Source: Bradyrhizobium sp. 149
Lineage (GTDB): Bacteria; Pseudomonadota; Alphaproteobacteria; Rhizobiales; Xanthobacteraceae
Assembly: GCF_023073915.1 (NCBI RefSeq)
Contig: NZ_JADPKK010000009.1
Location: 124,001 to 188,000 of the forward strand
Direction: 5' to 3'
DNA length: 64,000 bases
The notes beneath the pieces were generated by a model, which had not been told where the DNA came from, made no database searches, and saw nothing but the letters and a program-made list of their open reading frames with translations. Every line of letters starts with the position of its first letter. Positions within the stretch are counted from its first letter, which is position 1. The position numbers and the translations under genes are program-made. This document shows positions 8,494-16,264 of this stretch, piece by piece.

Positions 8494-9411
8494 TCAGTTC
8501 CGAGCGGTGCTGCGGCCGGTCCGCCGGAGCGGACGGGCGGCAGGCTCGGACGCCGCGCGCATGATCCAGCGGCGGAACGCGGCAAAGTCCCGCTGCTCGG
8601 TCTGGAAGCTGCGGTAGAGCAGATACCAGCGCATGCCCTTGGGCACGAAGAGGTCGAATGGCGCGACCAACCGGCCGGCGGCGAGATCGTCGTCGATATA
8701 GGGCCGGATGCCCATGGCGATGCCGAGCCCGTCGGCGGCAGCCTGAAGCGCCTGGCCGTAGAACTGGAATTCCGGGCCGCGCGCGTTGATGCGCGCGAGG
8801 TTCGCGGCCCTGAGCCAGATCGGCCAGTCCTCGGGCGAATGCGCGACGCGGATCAGGCTGGGGCCTTTGAGGTCCGCCGGCCGCTTTAGGTTGGAAGCGA
8901 GCCGGGGCACGCAGACCGGCGTGAGGTCGCCGGCGAACAGCGGCTCGGCGACCAGCCCCGGCCAGTCGCCGGTGCCGAGCTTGATGCCGCAGCTCCAGTC
9001 CTCGCCGAACGGCACCGATGCGCCGCCGGTGGTGAAGCGCACCTCGATGTCGGGCTCTTCGCCTCGAAACTCCGACAGGCGCGGGATCAGCCAGCGCATC
9101 GCAAAAGTGTGGCCGATGCCGATGGTGAGCACGCGGACGCTCGAAGGCGCCGTCACCTGGGCGGTGAGGCTTGCGAGCGCATCGAAGATCGGCGTCAGCC
9201 CGCTCTGATAGGCGCGGCCTGCCTGGGTGAGCAGCAGCTTGTTGGCCTTGCGCTCGAACAGCGCGACGCCCAGCCGTTCTTCCAGGATGTGCACCATGCG
9301 GCTGACCGCCGCCGCCGATACGCTCAGCTCGAGCCCGGCCGCGGCAAAGCTGCCGGCTCGCGCCGCGGCTTCGAATGCCTTGATGCCGTTGAGAAACAGC
9401 AAGCGCCGCAA
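8494..9411 (-). CDS. LysR-family transcriptional regulator (TTG start)
   Basis: A 305-residue LysR regulator. The N-terminal winged helix-turn-helix is clear (FLNGIKAFEAAARAGSFAAA... SAAAVSRMVHILEERLGVALF), followed by the periplasmic-binding-protein-like effector domain. The sequence is closest in style to the GcvA branch. No ATG or GTG sits at the right place: I chose TTG at 9411 because TGAGGGT lies 8 bases upstream and the length then fits the family. It is divergent from the TSUP exporter gene at 9554 and may control it, as LysR regulators often do. Effector unknown. Confidence 0.85.
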   Translation of the reverse strand: MRRLLFLNGIKAFEAAARAGSFAAAGLELSVSAAAVSRMVHILEERLGVALFERKANKLLLTQAGRAYQSGLTPIFDALASLTAQVTAPSSVRVLTIGIGHTFAMRWLIPRLSEFRGEEPDIEVRFTTGGASVPFGEDWSCGIKLGTGDWPGLVAEPLFAGDLTPVCVPRLASNLKRPADLKGPSLIRVAHSPEDWPIWLRAANLARINARGPEFQFYGQALQAAADGLGIAMGIRPYIDDDLAAGRLVAPFDLFVPKGMRWYLLYRSFQTEQRDFAAFRRWIMRAASEPAARPLRRTGRSTARN

Positions 9412-9553
9412 ATAACCGACCCTCAGGAAAGCTGATGCCAGGCCAAGATAACTCAGTTTGCGCGCCGCAGGCAAGCGGGGCACGTTCTTCGTCTCTCCCG
9501 TGGCGAGAGAAGCGGAGAGCCTGCGTCCCTGAAATGCCAGGAGAACCCCTTTC

Positions 9554-10333
9554 GTGACGCCCATCATAATCGCTGCCCTTGGATTGCTGATGGTCGGCAC
9601 CGCATTCCTGTCGGGGCTGTTCGGCATGGCGGGCGGGCTGATCCTGATCGGCGTGCTGCTGGCCTTGATGCCGCTGCCGACCGCGATGGTGTTGCATGCG
9701 ATCACGCAGATGGCCTCGAACGGCTGGCGGGCGTTCCTGTGGCGGGCGCATATCCGCTGGCGGCCGGTCGCGAACTATATGGTCGGCGCTGCCGTCGCAC
9801 TCGCGGCCTGGTCGCTCACCCGCTACGTGCAGGACAAGCCAATGGCGCTGCTGCTGCTCGGCATCACACCGTTCATGGCGCGGCTGCTGCCGTCGAACAT
9901 CAAGCCGGATCCCGACCGTCTCTGGCAGGGCACCGTCTATGGCACGATCTGCATGGGCCTGATGCTGATGACCGGCGTATCGGGGCCGCTGCTTGACACC
10001 TTCTTCCTTGGCGGTGATTTCGGCCGGCGTGAGAAGGTCGCGACCAAGGCGATGTGCCAGCTCATCAGCCATTTCACCAAGCTGATCTATTTCGGCGGCA
10101 TCATCGACCAGGCGGCAACACTCGATCCCGTGCTTGCAGGGGTTGCGATCGCAGCGTCAATGCTCGGCACCACGCTGGCGCGGCGCATCCTCGAGGCCAT
10201 GACCGACCAGCAATTCGTGGCCTGGTCGATGAAGCTGATCACCGCCATCGCCTGCTACTACATCGCCTACGGCGGCTGGCTCCTGCTTCGTACGCCCGTG
10301 CTGGCAGCCTTCGACAAGGGAGGGTTGCAATGA
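9554..10333 (+). CDS. TSUP (TauE/SafE) family membrane exporter
   Basis: A 259-residue integral membrane protein with 7-8 hydrophobic helices. It shows the family's N-terminal repeat signature (GLFGMAGGLILIGVLLALMPLPTAM split across two helices) and a second related half. TSUP proteins export sulfite, sulfoacetate or related organosulfur or anionic compounds. It starts with GTG at 9554. The stop overlaps the start of the next gene in an ATGA arrangement, so the two are translationally coupled. The divergent LysR gene at 8494-9411 is the likely regulator. Confidence 0.8.
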   Translation: MTPIIIAALGLLMVGTAFLSGLFGMAGGLILIGVLLALMPLPTAMVLHAITQMASNGWRAFLWRAHIRWRPVANYMVGAAVALAAWSLTRYVQDKPMALLLLGITPFMARLLPSNIKPDPDRLWQGTVYGTICMGLMLMTGVSGPLLDTFFLGGDFGRREKVATKAMCQLISHFTKLIYFGGIIDQAATLDPVLAGVAIAASMLGTTLARRILEAMTDQQFVAWSMKLITAIACYYIAYGGWLLLRTPVLAAFDKGGLQ

Positions 10334-10560
10334 GCTGTGACGCCGATCCGCTGGTGCTGGATTTCGTCGAATGGGTCGCGCGCGAGCCGCGCGCCTATGC
10401 CGAGGTGATCGCGACCTGGAAGTCCTCATGCCCGCGTCTCACCATCTGGGAAGACGCCGCCGACCGCGGCTATGTTGCGCGCGAAACCCTGCCCGGAATA
10501 GGATTGATCATCGCGGTAACGGAAGGTGGCGAGAGGTTGCTGCGGATGAACGGGCGCTAG
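10330..10560 (+). CDS. small protein coupled to the TSUP exporter (76 aa)
   Basis: A 76-residue cytosolic protein starting MSCDADPLVLDFVEWVAREPRA. It contains TWKSSCPRLTIWEDAADRG and a GLIIAVTEGGERLL end. Its ATG overlaps the TGA of the exporter gene (ATGA at 10330-10333), so it is co-translated. The compact acidic/aromatic pattern suggests a small folded domain. No family is recognised; context suggests an accessory to the transporter or its substrate pathway. Confidence 0.65.
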   Translation: MSCDADPLVLDFVEWVAREPRAYAEVIATWKSSCPRLTIWEDAADRGYVARETLPGIGLIIAVTEGGERLLRMNGR

Positions 10561-10572
10561 CTCTCGCCACAT

Positions 10573-10662
10573 CCGTCATTGCGAGCGCTCGCGAAGCAAT
10601 CCAGAATGTCTCCGCGGCGGCAGCCTGGATTGCTTCGTCGCAAGAGCTCCTCGCAATGACGG
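10573..10662. repeat. 90-bp REP-like palindromic element
   Basis: The outer inverted repeat CCGTCATTGCGAG (10573-10585) matches its complement CTCGCAATGACGG (10650-10662) perfectly. An inner inverted repeat GAAGCAATCCAG (10593-10604) pairs with CTGGATTGCTTC (10625-10636). The whole element can fold into a two-step hairpin. It sits between the small coupled gene and the GST gene. This kind of element is a dispersed intergenic repeat in Bradyrhizobium-type genomes (recalled, not searched). Confidence 0.8.
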
Positions 10663-10679
10663 AGCCTGTGGAGGCACCT

Positions 10680-11375
10680 TTGTCACTCAAACTTTTCGAA
10701 CTCGTCGGCACCGACGCCTCGCGACCGTTCAGCCCTTTCTGCTGGCGCACGCGGATGGCGCTGGCACACAAGGGGCTGGCGGCGGAATCGCTGCCCTGGC
10801 GCTTCACCGAGAAGAGCGCGATTGCGCCGCACGGGTCGGAGAAGGTTCCGGTGCTGCTGCATCACGATGAGCCGGTGGTCGATTCCTGGGCGATCGCGAC
10901 CTATCTCGAAGACAAGTTTCCGGACCGTCCGTCGCTGTTCGGCGGCGAGGGCGGCCGCGCCATGGCGTGCATGCTCAATGCCTGGGGCGACATCGCCATC
11001 GTCGGCGGCATCTTTCCGCTGATCATCGCCGACATTCCGAAAAATCTGGCGGACGTCGACGCTGCCTATTTCCGCCAAACGCGCGAGGCACGTTTTGGCA
11101 AGACGCTGGAAGAAATCATGGCCAGCCGCGATGCCGGGGTGGTCGCCTTCCGCAAATCGCTCGAGGTGATGCGGCAGACCCTGAAGAAGCAGCCCTTCAT
11201 CGGCGGCGCCGCGCCGAACTATGCCGATTACATCGTGTTCGGCGGCTTTCAGTGGGCGCGCGTGGTCAGCCCGTTCAGGCTGCTCAAGGCCGATGATCCG
11301 GTCTACGCATGGCGGGAAAAGCTGCTGGACGGGTTTGATGGTATGGCGCGGAAATCGCCTGGCCATCCCGTCTGA
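10680..11375 (+). CDS. glutathione S-transferase family protein (TTG start)
   Basis: A 231-residue protein with an N-terminal thioredoxin-like GST domain (LFELVGTDASRPFSPFCWRT, VPVLLHHDEPVVDSWAIA containing the cis-Pro and the glutathione-binding V/S region) and an all-helical C-terminal domain. The SPFCWRTRMAL helix start resembles the beta-etherase (LigE/LigF-like) branch. I set the start at TTG 10680, five bases after a perfect GGAGG; an ATG at 10656 lies inside the palindromic element and has no ribosome site. GSTs conjugate or remove glutathione from electrophiles; the substrate is unknown. Confidence 0.85.
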   Translation: MSLKLFELVGTDASRPFSPFCWRTRMALAHKGLAAESLPWRFTEKSAIAPHGSEKVPVLLHHDEPVVDSWAIATYLEDKFPDRPSLFGGEGGRAMACMLNAWGDIAIVGGIFPLIIADIPKNLADVDAAYFRQTREARFGKTLEEIMASRDAGVVAFRKSLEVMRQTLKKQPFIGGAAPNYADYIVFGGFQWARVVSPFRLLKADDPVYAWREKLLDGFDGMARKSPGHPV

Positions 11376-11389
11376 ACGGGCGCGAGATT

Positions 11390-11872
11390 CTATCCCGCGC
11401 AGGCTTTCCCCGTCACGCGCTCATTCCTGACCACGGCTTCGACCAGCTTGCGCGCGACGTTATTCAAATCGGCGAGCGCCAGATAGCCTTGCGCATACGC
11501 TTCCTGAGTCAGGCGTTCGATGCGCTGGTCCTGCCCCGTCGTCCATTGCTTCGCGATGTAATCGGCGCCGGGTCTGCCGAATGTTTCGGGATAGCGCTCC
11601 ATCTGGTTTTGGCGCTGATAGTAGTATTCGTCGAGGCCGCTGATGAACTGTTTTCGGCCGTCGCCCGTGCAACGGGCGCCATAGGGCCGTTCCAGCGTGG
11701 CGATGGCGCTCTCACGCAGTCTCGCCCTGCCGTCCACTGAGTATTTTTCATTTGTGCCATATCCCGGCCCGTCCATCGGGGCGGCTTGCCGAGCCTTCGG
11801 CTCGGGCGCGAACGCCCACGCTGCGACTTGCCAGATGATGATTGCCCAGACGACGAACCAGATGCGGCTCAT
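11390..11872 (-). CDS. membrane-anchored or secreted protein (160 aa)
   Basis: A 160-residue protein with an N-terminal hydrophobic segment (MSRIWFVVWAIIIWQVAAWAF in sense, about residues 3-22) acting as a signal or anchor, and a polar exported domain with two Cys (ARCTGDG, GKACAG). Its ATG at 11872 overlaps the TGA of the upstream gene (ATGA on the minus strand), which indicates translational coupling. The domain shows scattered similarity in layout to the partner at 11869-12465 (two Cys, YAQGYLALADLNN versus YARGYMKIYDCP). Function unknown. Confidence 0.65.
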   Translation of the reverse strand: MSRIWFVVWAIIIWQVAAWAFAPEPKARQAAPMDGPGYGTNEKYSVDGRARLRESAIATLERPYGARCTGDGRKQFISGLDEYYYQRQNQMERYPETFGRPGADYIAKQWTTGQDQRIERLTQEAYAQGYLALADLNNVARKLVEAVVRNERVTGKACAG

Positions 11873-12465
11873 CTGCGGCTCGCCGATGCACGTTGCCGTG
11901 GCAGGCACACGGGCGATGGATCGGACCATAGGCCCGGGCCGGAGAAAGCCAGCACTGTAAGACGGATTTCCGCTGGGAAATCCTCTTGGACGACACCCTT
12001 CTGTTCGAAGGCTTCCGCTAGCGCGGCCTTGACGCGTACGTCCAGCGGCGTCGAATACGCCGCGTTGGCCAGGTCGCGTTTCTTTTCGCTGCAGAACATT
12101 CCCATGGCCGGGGTCGGACAGTCGTAGATCTTCATGTAGCCACGCGCATAGGCCGACGTGGCCGCAATGAGGTTGGCTTTCATCGTGTTATCGCAAGGCG
12201 ACATGGCGTAGGCGGTGCCGGCCTGCAAAGCATCCATTCTCAGCGCGTCGAGCTTTGGATCCTTGTCGCTCTGTGCGGTGTGCTCCGCCTCCCACATCTT
12301 GCGTTCATAGGCCTTGGCGCTGTCGTCGTCGAATGTTGCGCTAAGCGTCGGCTTCAGCTCCCCGATCGGCGAAAAGGAAGAGGTGGGAAATCCGCGCAAC
12401 GCCCAGGAGAAACCGACGAAAGTCGTGACGAAGGCCATGCAGGTGAAGAGAATGAACCGGCTCAT
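11869..12465 (-). CDS. exported protein coupled to its downstream neighbour (198 aa)
   Basis: It starts MSRFILFTCMAFVTTFVGFSWA, an N-terminal signal or anchor. The exported domain carries several Cys (AMSPCDNTM, IYDCPTPAMGMFCSEKK) that may form disulfides. ATG at 12465 is preferred over a TTG at 12492 that would bury the signal peptide. The stop overlaps the start of the downstream gene by four bases. The two coupled genes share an MSR(I/F) start, a hydrophobic leader and a similar helical exported region, so they may be diverged paralogues. Function unknown. Confidence 0.65.
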   Translation of the reverse strand: MSRFILFTCMAFVTTFVGFSWALRGFPTSSFSPIGELKPTLSATFDDDSAKAYERKMWEAEHTAQSDKDPKLDALRMDALQAGTAYAMSPCDNTMKANLIAATSAYARGYMKIYDCPTPAMGMFCSEKKRDLANAAYSTPLDVRVKAALAEAFEQKGVVQEDFPAEIRLTVLAFSGPGLWSDPSPVCLPRQRASASRR

Positions 12466-12507
12466 GTGGGCACTCGAATTGACGCCGCGCAACCTAACCG
12501 TGTCTGG

Positions 12508-12523
12508 TTAATGCTTGCATTAA
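12508..12523. promoter_or_regulatory. inverted repeat TTAATGC-TT-GCATTAA
   Basis: A perfect 7-bp inverted repeat with a two-base centre lies 43 bp upstream of the ATG at 12465, on the promoter side of the two exported-protein genes. It is a candidate operator or part of the promoter; no factor can be named. Confidence 0.35.
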
Positions 12524-12718
12524 TCCGCAAGTCCCAGCCCGAGAAGGTAAACGCAGGTCTAAAGAGATCAGGCGATTCTGCGGGTCCCGCCCAATCACTC
12601 AAATGAAAGAGCCTGGCACCGTCGGGACTATCTCTGCCGCTGCGGACCTGGATCCAACGTTCGCCTTCGAATGAGGTGATCGCCCGCCAGGCCGGCTAGC
12701 GAAACGAAATACCTGTGG

Positions 12719-12919
12719 TCAGTTGCCAGTTCCCACGTCCGCCGCCTTCCGTAAGCATGCCCGGCACAAGCAATCCTCACCCTTGACCGGCATCGGCAGC
12801 CGCGCCGTTTCTTCCGCGCACCAGCAAGTGCCCGACAGGTCGCAGCCGAACTCGGTGCCACAGCGGGAGCAGGCGAGGCGGCGCGGTTCCTGCACCGGAA
12901 TTTCTTGCGAATTCGTCAT
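12719..12919 (-). CDS. cysteine-rich CWC family protein (66 aa)
   Basis: A 66-residue protein with eight Cys in the order CxxC...C...CxC...CxCxxC (CSRCGTEFGCDL, GTCWCAEE, CLCRACL), including the CWC tripeptide that names the family. These small proteins are thought to bind metal through the cysteines; their role is unknown. The start is the ATG at 12919 (MTNSQEIPVQEP). It is divergent from the DUF1800 gene. Confidence 0.8.
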   Translation of the reverse strand: MTNSQEIPVQEPRRLACSRCGTEFGCDLSGTCWCAEETARLPMPVKGEDCLCRACLRKAADVGTGN

Positions 12920-13033
12920 GATTTGCGCAAAAGCTGTGCTGTCATTTTCATGCCGGGTTCATCTGCCGCTGCGGTATATTACGCTTCGCGCACGGACACG
13001 GAAAGCGGTTGGCAGCGCGCGAAGGACACCTCG

Positions 13034-14623
13034 ATGGCCCGCGATTCGCAAGCCGCCCTCGTCGCGCTCAACCGTTTCGGCTTCGGCGCCCGCGGCGGCG
13101 CATCCGGCGATCTCATCAACGCGGCCTCCGATCCCCGCGGCTTTGTGAAGGCGGAACTCGCCCGCCCCAATGGTGTGCTGCTGGAGGCGCCTGGCCTACA
13201 ATCGACACCGCAGCTCGGGCAGGCCGTGTTCGCCTATCAGGACCAGGTCAAGCAGGCGCGCGAGGCCGCCGCCAAAGCCGGCGCGCCGGCTGATGCGCCG
13301 CCACAGGCGCCGGCCGATCAGAAGCCCGGACTGCGCCGCAACCTCTCGCTGAACGCCGTGGCAACCGAGATCGCCGGCCAGATGGCCGAGGCCAAGGCGA
13401 GTGACAATAAGCCGACTGACAACAAGCCGGCCGACAATATGGCGAAGCCGGACATTATGCAGCCCAACGTCGCCGCGCCACCTCCCGCAAAACCCGCTCC
13501 GCAGCCGCTCAACGTCATCCAAAAGACCTTTCGCGCCGAGGCGTTGGCGCGGCTGCAGCGCGCGACGCTGGTCGAGTGCGGCTTCACCGAACGTCTGGTC
13601 GTGTTCTGGTCCAACCATTTCTGCATCTCCGCCAGCAAGGGCGAGCTGGCGCGGATATGGGCCGGTGCGTTCGAGCGCGAGGCGATCAGGCCGCACGTGC
13701 TCGGGGGTTTCGCCGACATGCTGAAAGCGGTGGAGCAGCATCCGGCGATGCTGTTCTTCCTCGACAATCAGCAATCGCTCGGGCCGGACTCGCGCGCGGG
13801 CCAGAACCGCAGGCGCGGACTGAATGAAAATCTCGCGCGCGAAATCATGGAGCTGCATACGCTCGGCGTCGGCGGCGGCTACACGCAGGACGACGTCACC
13901 TCGCTGGCGCGCATCATTACCGGCTGGACCTTCGCTGGCCGGCAGGGACAGCTCGGGGCACCCGGCTCCTTCGTGTTCAACGGCAACGCGCACCAGCCCG
14001 GGCCGCAAATGCTGCTCGGCAAGATCTACGAGCCGACCGGCCTTGCGCAAGGCGAAGCCGCACTCGCTGACATCGCGCGCCATCGCTCGACCGCGAATTT
14101 CATCGCCACCAAATTCGTCCGCCACTTCGTCGCCGACGATCCGCCGCCGGGGTTGGTGGCGCGTTTGCGCGATGTCTTCATCAAGGCCGATGGGGATCTC
14201 AAGGCGCTCGCAACGGCACTCGTCGAGGCCGACGAGGCGTGGAAGGCGCCGCTGACCAAGATGCGCAGCCCTTATGACTTCCTGGTCGCGAGCGGCCGCC
14301 TGCTCGCGCGCGTGCCGGAGGATCCCGGCGCCTATCTCAACAATCTCAATCTGCTGGGACAGCCGCTGTGGTCGCCCTCCGGCCCGAATGGTTTCGCCGA
14401 TACCAGCGCCGCCTGGGCTGCGCCCGAAGGCATCAAGCTTCGGCTCGACATCGCCGCGCAAATGGGCGCGCGGCTCGGCAACAACATCGACCCGCTCGAC
14501 CTCCTGGAATTTGCCGCCGCAGATGCAGCCTCGATCGAAACGCGGCGGACCATCCAGCGGGCGGAGTCGCGGCAGCAGGCGCTGGCGCTGCTGTTGATGT
14601 CGCCGGAAATGCAGAGGAGATGA
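13034..14623 (+). CDS. DUF1800 domain protein
   Basis: A 529-residue protein with the family's N-terminal ALNRFGFGARGG motif, a low-complexity Ala/Pro/Lys/Asp insertion (about residues 75-160, with DNKPTDNKPADN repeats), then the conserved core RLVVFWSNHFCIS, NLAREIMELHTLGVGGGYTQDDV and TKFVRHFVADDPP. DUF1800 proteins almost always pair with DUF1501 proteins, as here. Their function is poorly defined; a role in export or surface-associated chemistry is proposed. The start at 13034 has GAAGGA upstream. The stop overlaps the first of three consecutive ATGs of the next gene, so the two are coupled. Confidence 0.9.
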   Translation: MARDSQAALVALNRFGFGARGGASGDLINAASDPRGFVKAELARPNGVLLEAPGLQSTPQLGQAVFAYQDQVKQAREAAAKAGAPADAPPQAPADQKPGLRRNLSLNAVATEIAGQMAEAKASDNKPTDNKPADNMAKPDIMQPNVAAPPPAKPAPQPLNVIQKTFRAEALARLQRATLVECGFTERLVVFWSNHFCISASKGELARIWAGAFEREAIRPHVLGGFADMLKAVEQHPAMLFFLDNQQSLGPDSRAGQNRRRGLNENLAREIMELHTLGVGGGYTQDDVTSLARIITGWTFAGRQGQLGAPGSFVFNGNAHQPGPQMLLGKIYEPTGLAQGEAALADIARHRSTANFIATKFVRHFVADDPPPGLVARLRDVFIKADGDLKALATALVEADEAWKAPLTKMRSPYDFLVASGRLLARVPEDPGAYLNNLNLLGQPLWSPSGPNGFADTSAAWAAPEGIKLRLDIAAQMGARLGNNIDPLDLLEFAAADAASIETRRTIQRAESRQQALALLLMSPEMQRR

Positions 14624-14625
14624 TG

Positions 14626-15843
14626 ATGATCGACTGCGCCGAGAACCGGCTCATCACCTCGCGCCGTAGCCTCCTGCTCGGCGGCGCATCTTTCGCGGCG
14701 TGGGCCTATTTGCCGAAATTCGCCCGCGCGGCGGACGGTCGCGACCCCCGGCTGATCGTGGTGATCCTGCGCGGCGCGCTTGATGGGCTTTCGACCGTCG
14801 CGCCGATCGGCGATCCCGATTATGCCGGCCTGCATGGGTCGATCGCGCTCTCAGCCGACGGCGCGCATCCCGCCATCATGCTCGATGCTTTCTTTGCGTT
14901 GCATCCGGCGATGCCTGAGTTCGCACGCATGTATCGCGACAGGCATGCCGCGCTGATCCATGCGGTCGCGACGCCCTATCGCGACCGCTCGCATTTCGAC
15001 GGCCAGGACGTGCTCGAAAGCGGCTACGCCGGCCCGGGGCGCGTGCAATCCGGCTGGCTCAACCGCGCGCTGGAGGCGCTGCCGCGCGGCGAGCGTGTGT
15101 CGAGTGCTCTTGCCGTCGGCCCGACCACGCCGCTGGTGCTGCGCGGCAATGCGCCGACCGTCGGCTGGGCGCCGGTGGCGCTGCCGCAAGCCGACGACGA
15201 CACCGCGATGCGGCTGGTCGAGCTCTATCGCCATCGCGATCCCGCGCTGGCATTGGTGCTGTCGCAAGGCCTTCAGCTGGAGAAGGCCGCGAGCGGTGAC
15301 GACATGAAGCCGAAGGGTGGCAATGCGGTCGCGCAGATGCGGCAGGTCGCGCGCGGTGCCGCAAAACTGATGGCGTCCGACGACGGTCCGCGCATCGCAG
15401 CGCTCGCGTTCGACGGCTGGGACACGCATGCCAATGAAGGCGGGCCGGTCGGTCGCCTCGCGTTCCTGCTCGGCGGGCTCGACGGCGCGCTCGCTGAATT
15501 CGAAGGCGGCCTCGGCGACCGCTGGCGCGACACCGTCGTCGTCGTCGCCACCGAATTCGGCCGCACCGCGCGCATCAACGGCACCGACGGCACCGACCAC
15601 GGCACGGCAACGATCGCGCTGCTCGCCGGCGGTGCAGTGAAAGGCGGCCGCGTCATTGCCGACTGGCCGGGCCTCAAGCCCGGCAACCTCTTTGAGGCCC
15701 GCGATCTCAAGCCGACCACCGATCTGCGCTCCGTGATCAAGGGCGTGCTGCAAGGCCAGTTCGGCCTGTCGGATCGCGTGCTGGCCGAGACCGTGTTCCC
15801 CGACAGCGCAAGCGCACGTCCGATGAAGGGGCTGGTTGTCTAA
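14626..15843 (+). CDS. DUF1501 protein with Tat signal
   Basis: A 405-residue protein (from the third of three tandem ATGs, 14626, six bases after AGGAG). It starts with a twin-arginine signal (TSRRSLLLGGASFAAWA) for folded export. The body carries the DUF1501 pattern: DPRLIVVILRGALDGLSTV, YRDRSHFDGQDVLESG, and VVVVATEFGRTARINGT followed by DHG. The last part resembles alkaline-phosphatase-like metal-binding folds. It is coupled to the upstream DUF1800 gene. The two presumably act together in the periplasm or at the surface; the substrate is unknown. Confidence 0.88.
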   Translation: MIDCAENRLITSRRSLLLGGASFAAWAYLPKFARAADGRDPRLIVVILRGALDGLSTVAPIGDPDYAGLHGSIALSADGAHPAIMLDAFFALHPAMPEFARMYRDRHAALIHAVATPYRDRSHFDGQDVLESGYAGPGRVQSGWLNRALEALPRGERVSSALAVGPTTPLVLRGNAPTVGWAPVALPQADDDTAMRLVELYRHRDPALALVLSQGLQLEKAASGDDMKPKGGNAVAQMRQVARGAAKLMASDDGPRIAALAFDGWDTHANEGGPVGRLAFLLGGLDGALAEFEGGLGDRWRDTVVVVATEFGRTARINGTDGTDHGTATIALLAGGAVKGGRVIADWPGLKPGNLFEARDLKPTTDLRSVIKGVLQGQFGLSDRVLAETVFPDSASARPMKGLVV

Positions 15844-15922
15844 ACTGTGATTCCGGGCCCGCGCCTTGCGGCGCGTCGGGGAATGACGACATGATCAGCC
15901 GAACATCAGGAGACCATTACTC

Positions 15923-16246
15923 ATGTACATCGCCATGAACCGCTTCCGCGTCACCAAAGGCTCTGAATCCGCCTTCGAGCAGGTCTGGCTTTCGCGCGAT
16001 ACCCATTTGGACAAGGTGCCGGGCTTCGTCGAGTTTCATCTGCTGCGCGGCCCCGAGCTCGAGGACCACACGCTGTACGCCTCGCATACGGTGTGGGCCA
16101 ACCATGCCGCGTTCGAGGCCTGGACCAAGTCGGAGGCTTTTCGTGCCGCGCATGCGCGGGCCGGCGACACCAAGCCGACCTATCTCGGCCATCCCCAGTT
16201 CGAGGGCTTTGAGGTGATGCAGACGGTGGGGCGCAGCGCCAAGTAG
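15923..16246 (+). CDS. IsdG-type haem-degrading monooxygenase candidate (ABM domain)
   Basis: A 107-residue dimeric alpha+beta barrel (antibiotic biosynthesis monooxygenase) domain. The three residues that define IsdG/IsdI haem oxygenases are present at the expected numbers: Asn6 (MYIAMNRF), Trp67 (FEAWTKSEAF) and His77 (RAAHARAG). IsdG enzymes open haem to release iron, and Bradyrhizobium has related HmuQ/HmuD enzymes. It stands alone, with no haem transporter beside it, and converges with the aldo/keto reductase gene with an 18-bp gap. The enzyme class is inferred from the triad; a non-haem ABM protein is possible. Confidence 0.7.
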   Translation: MYIAMNRFRVTKGSESAFEQVWLSRDTHLDKVPGFVEFHLLRGPELEDHTLYASHTVWANHAAFEAWTKSEAFRAAHARAGDTKPTYLGHPQFEGFEVMQTVGRSAK

Positions 16247-16264
16247 CGCGCCGCGCCGCAAAGA

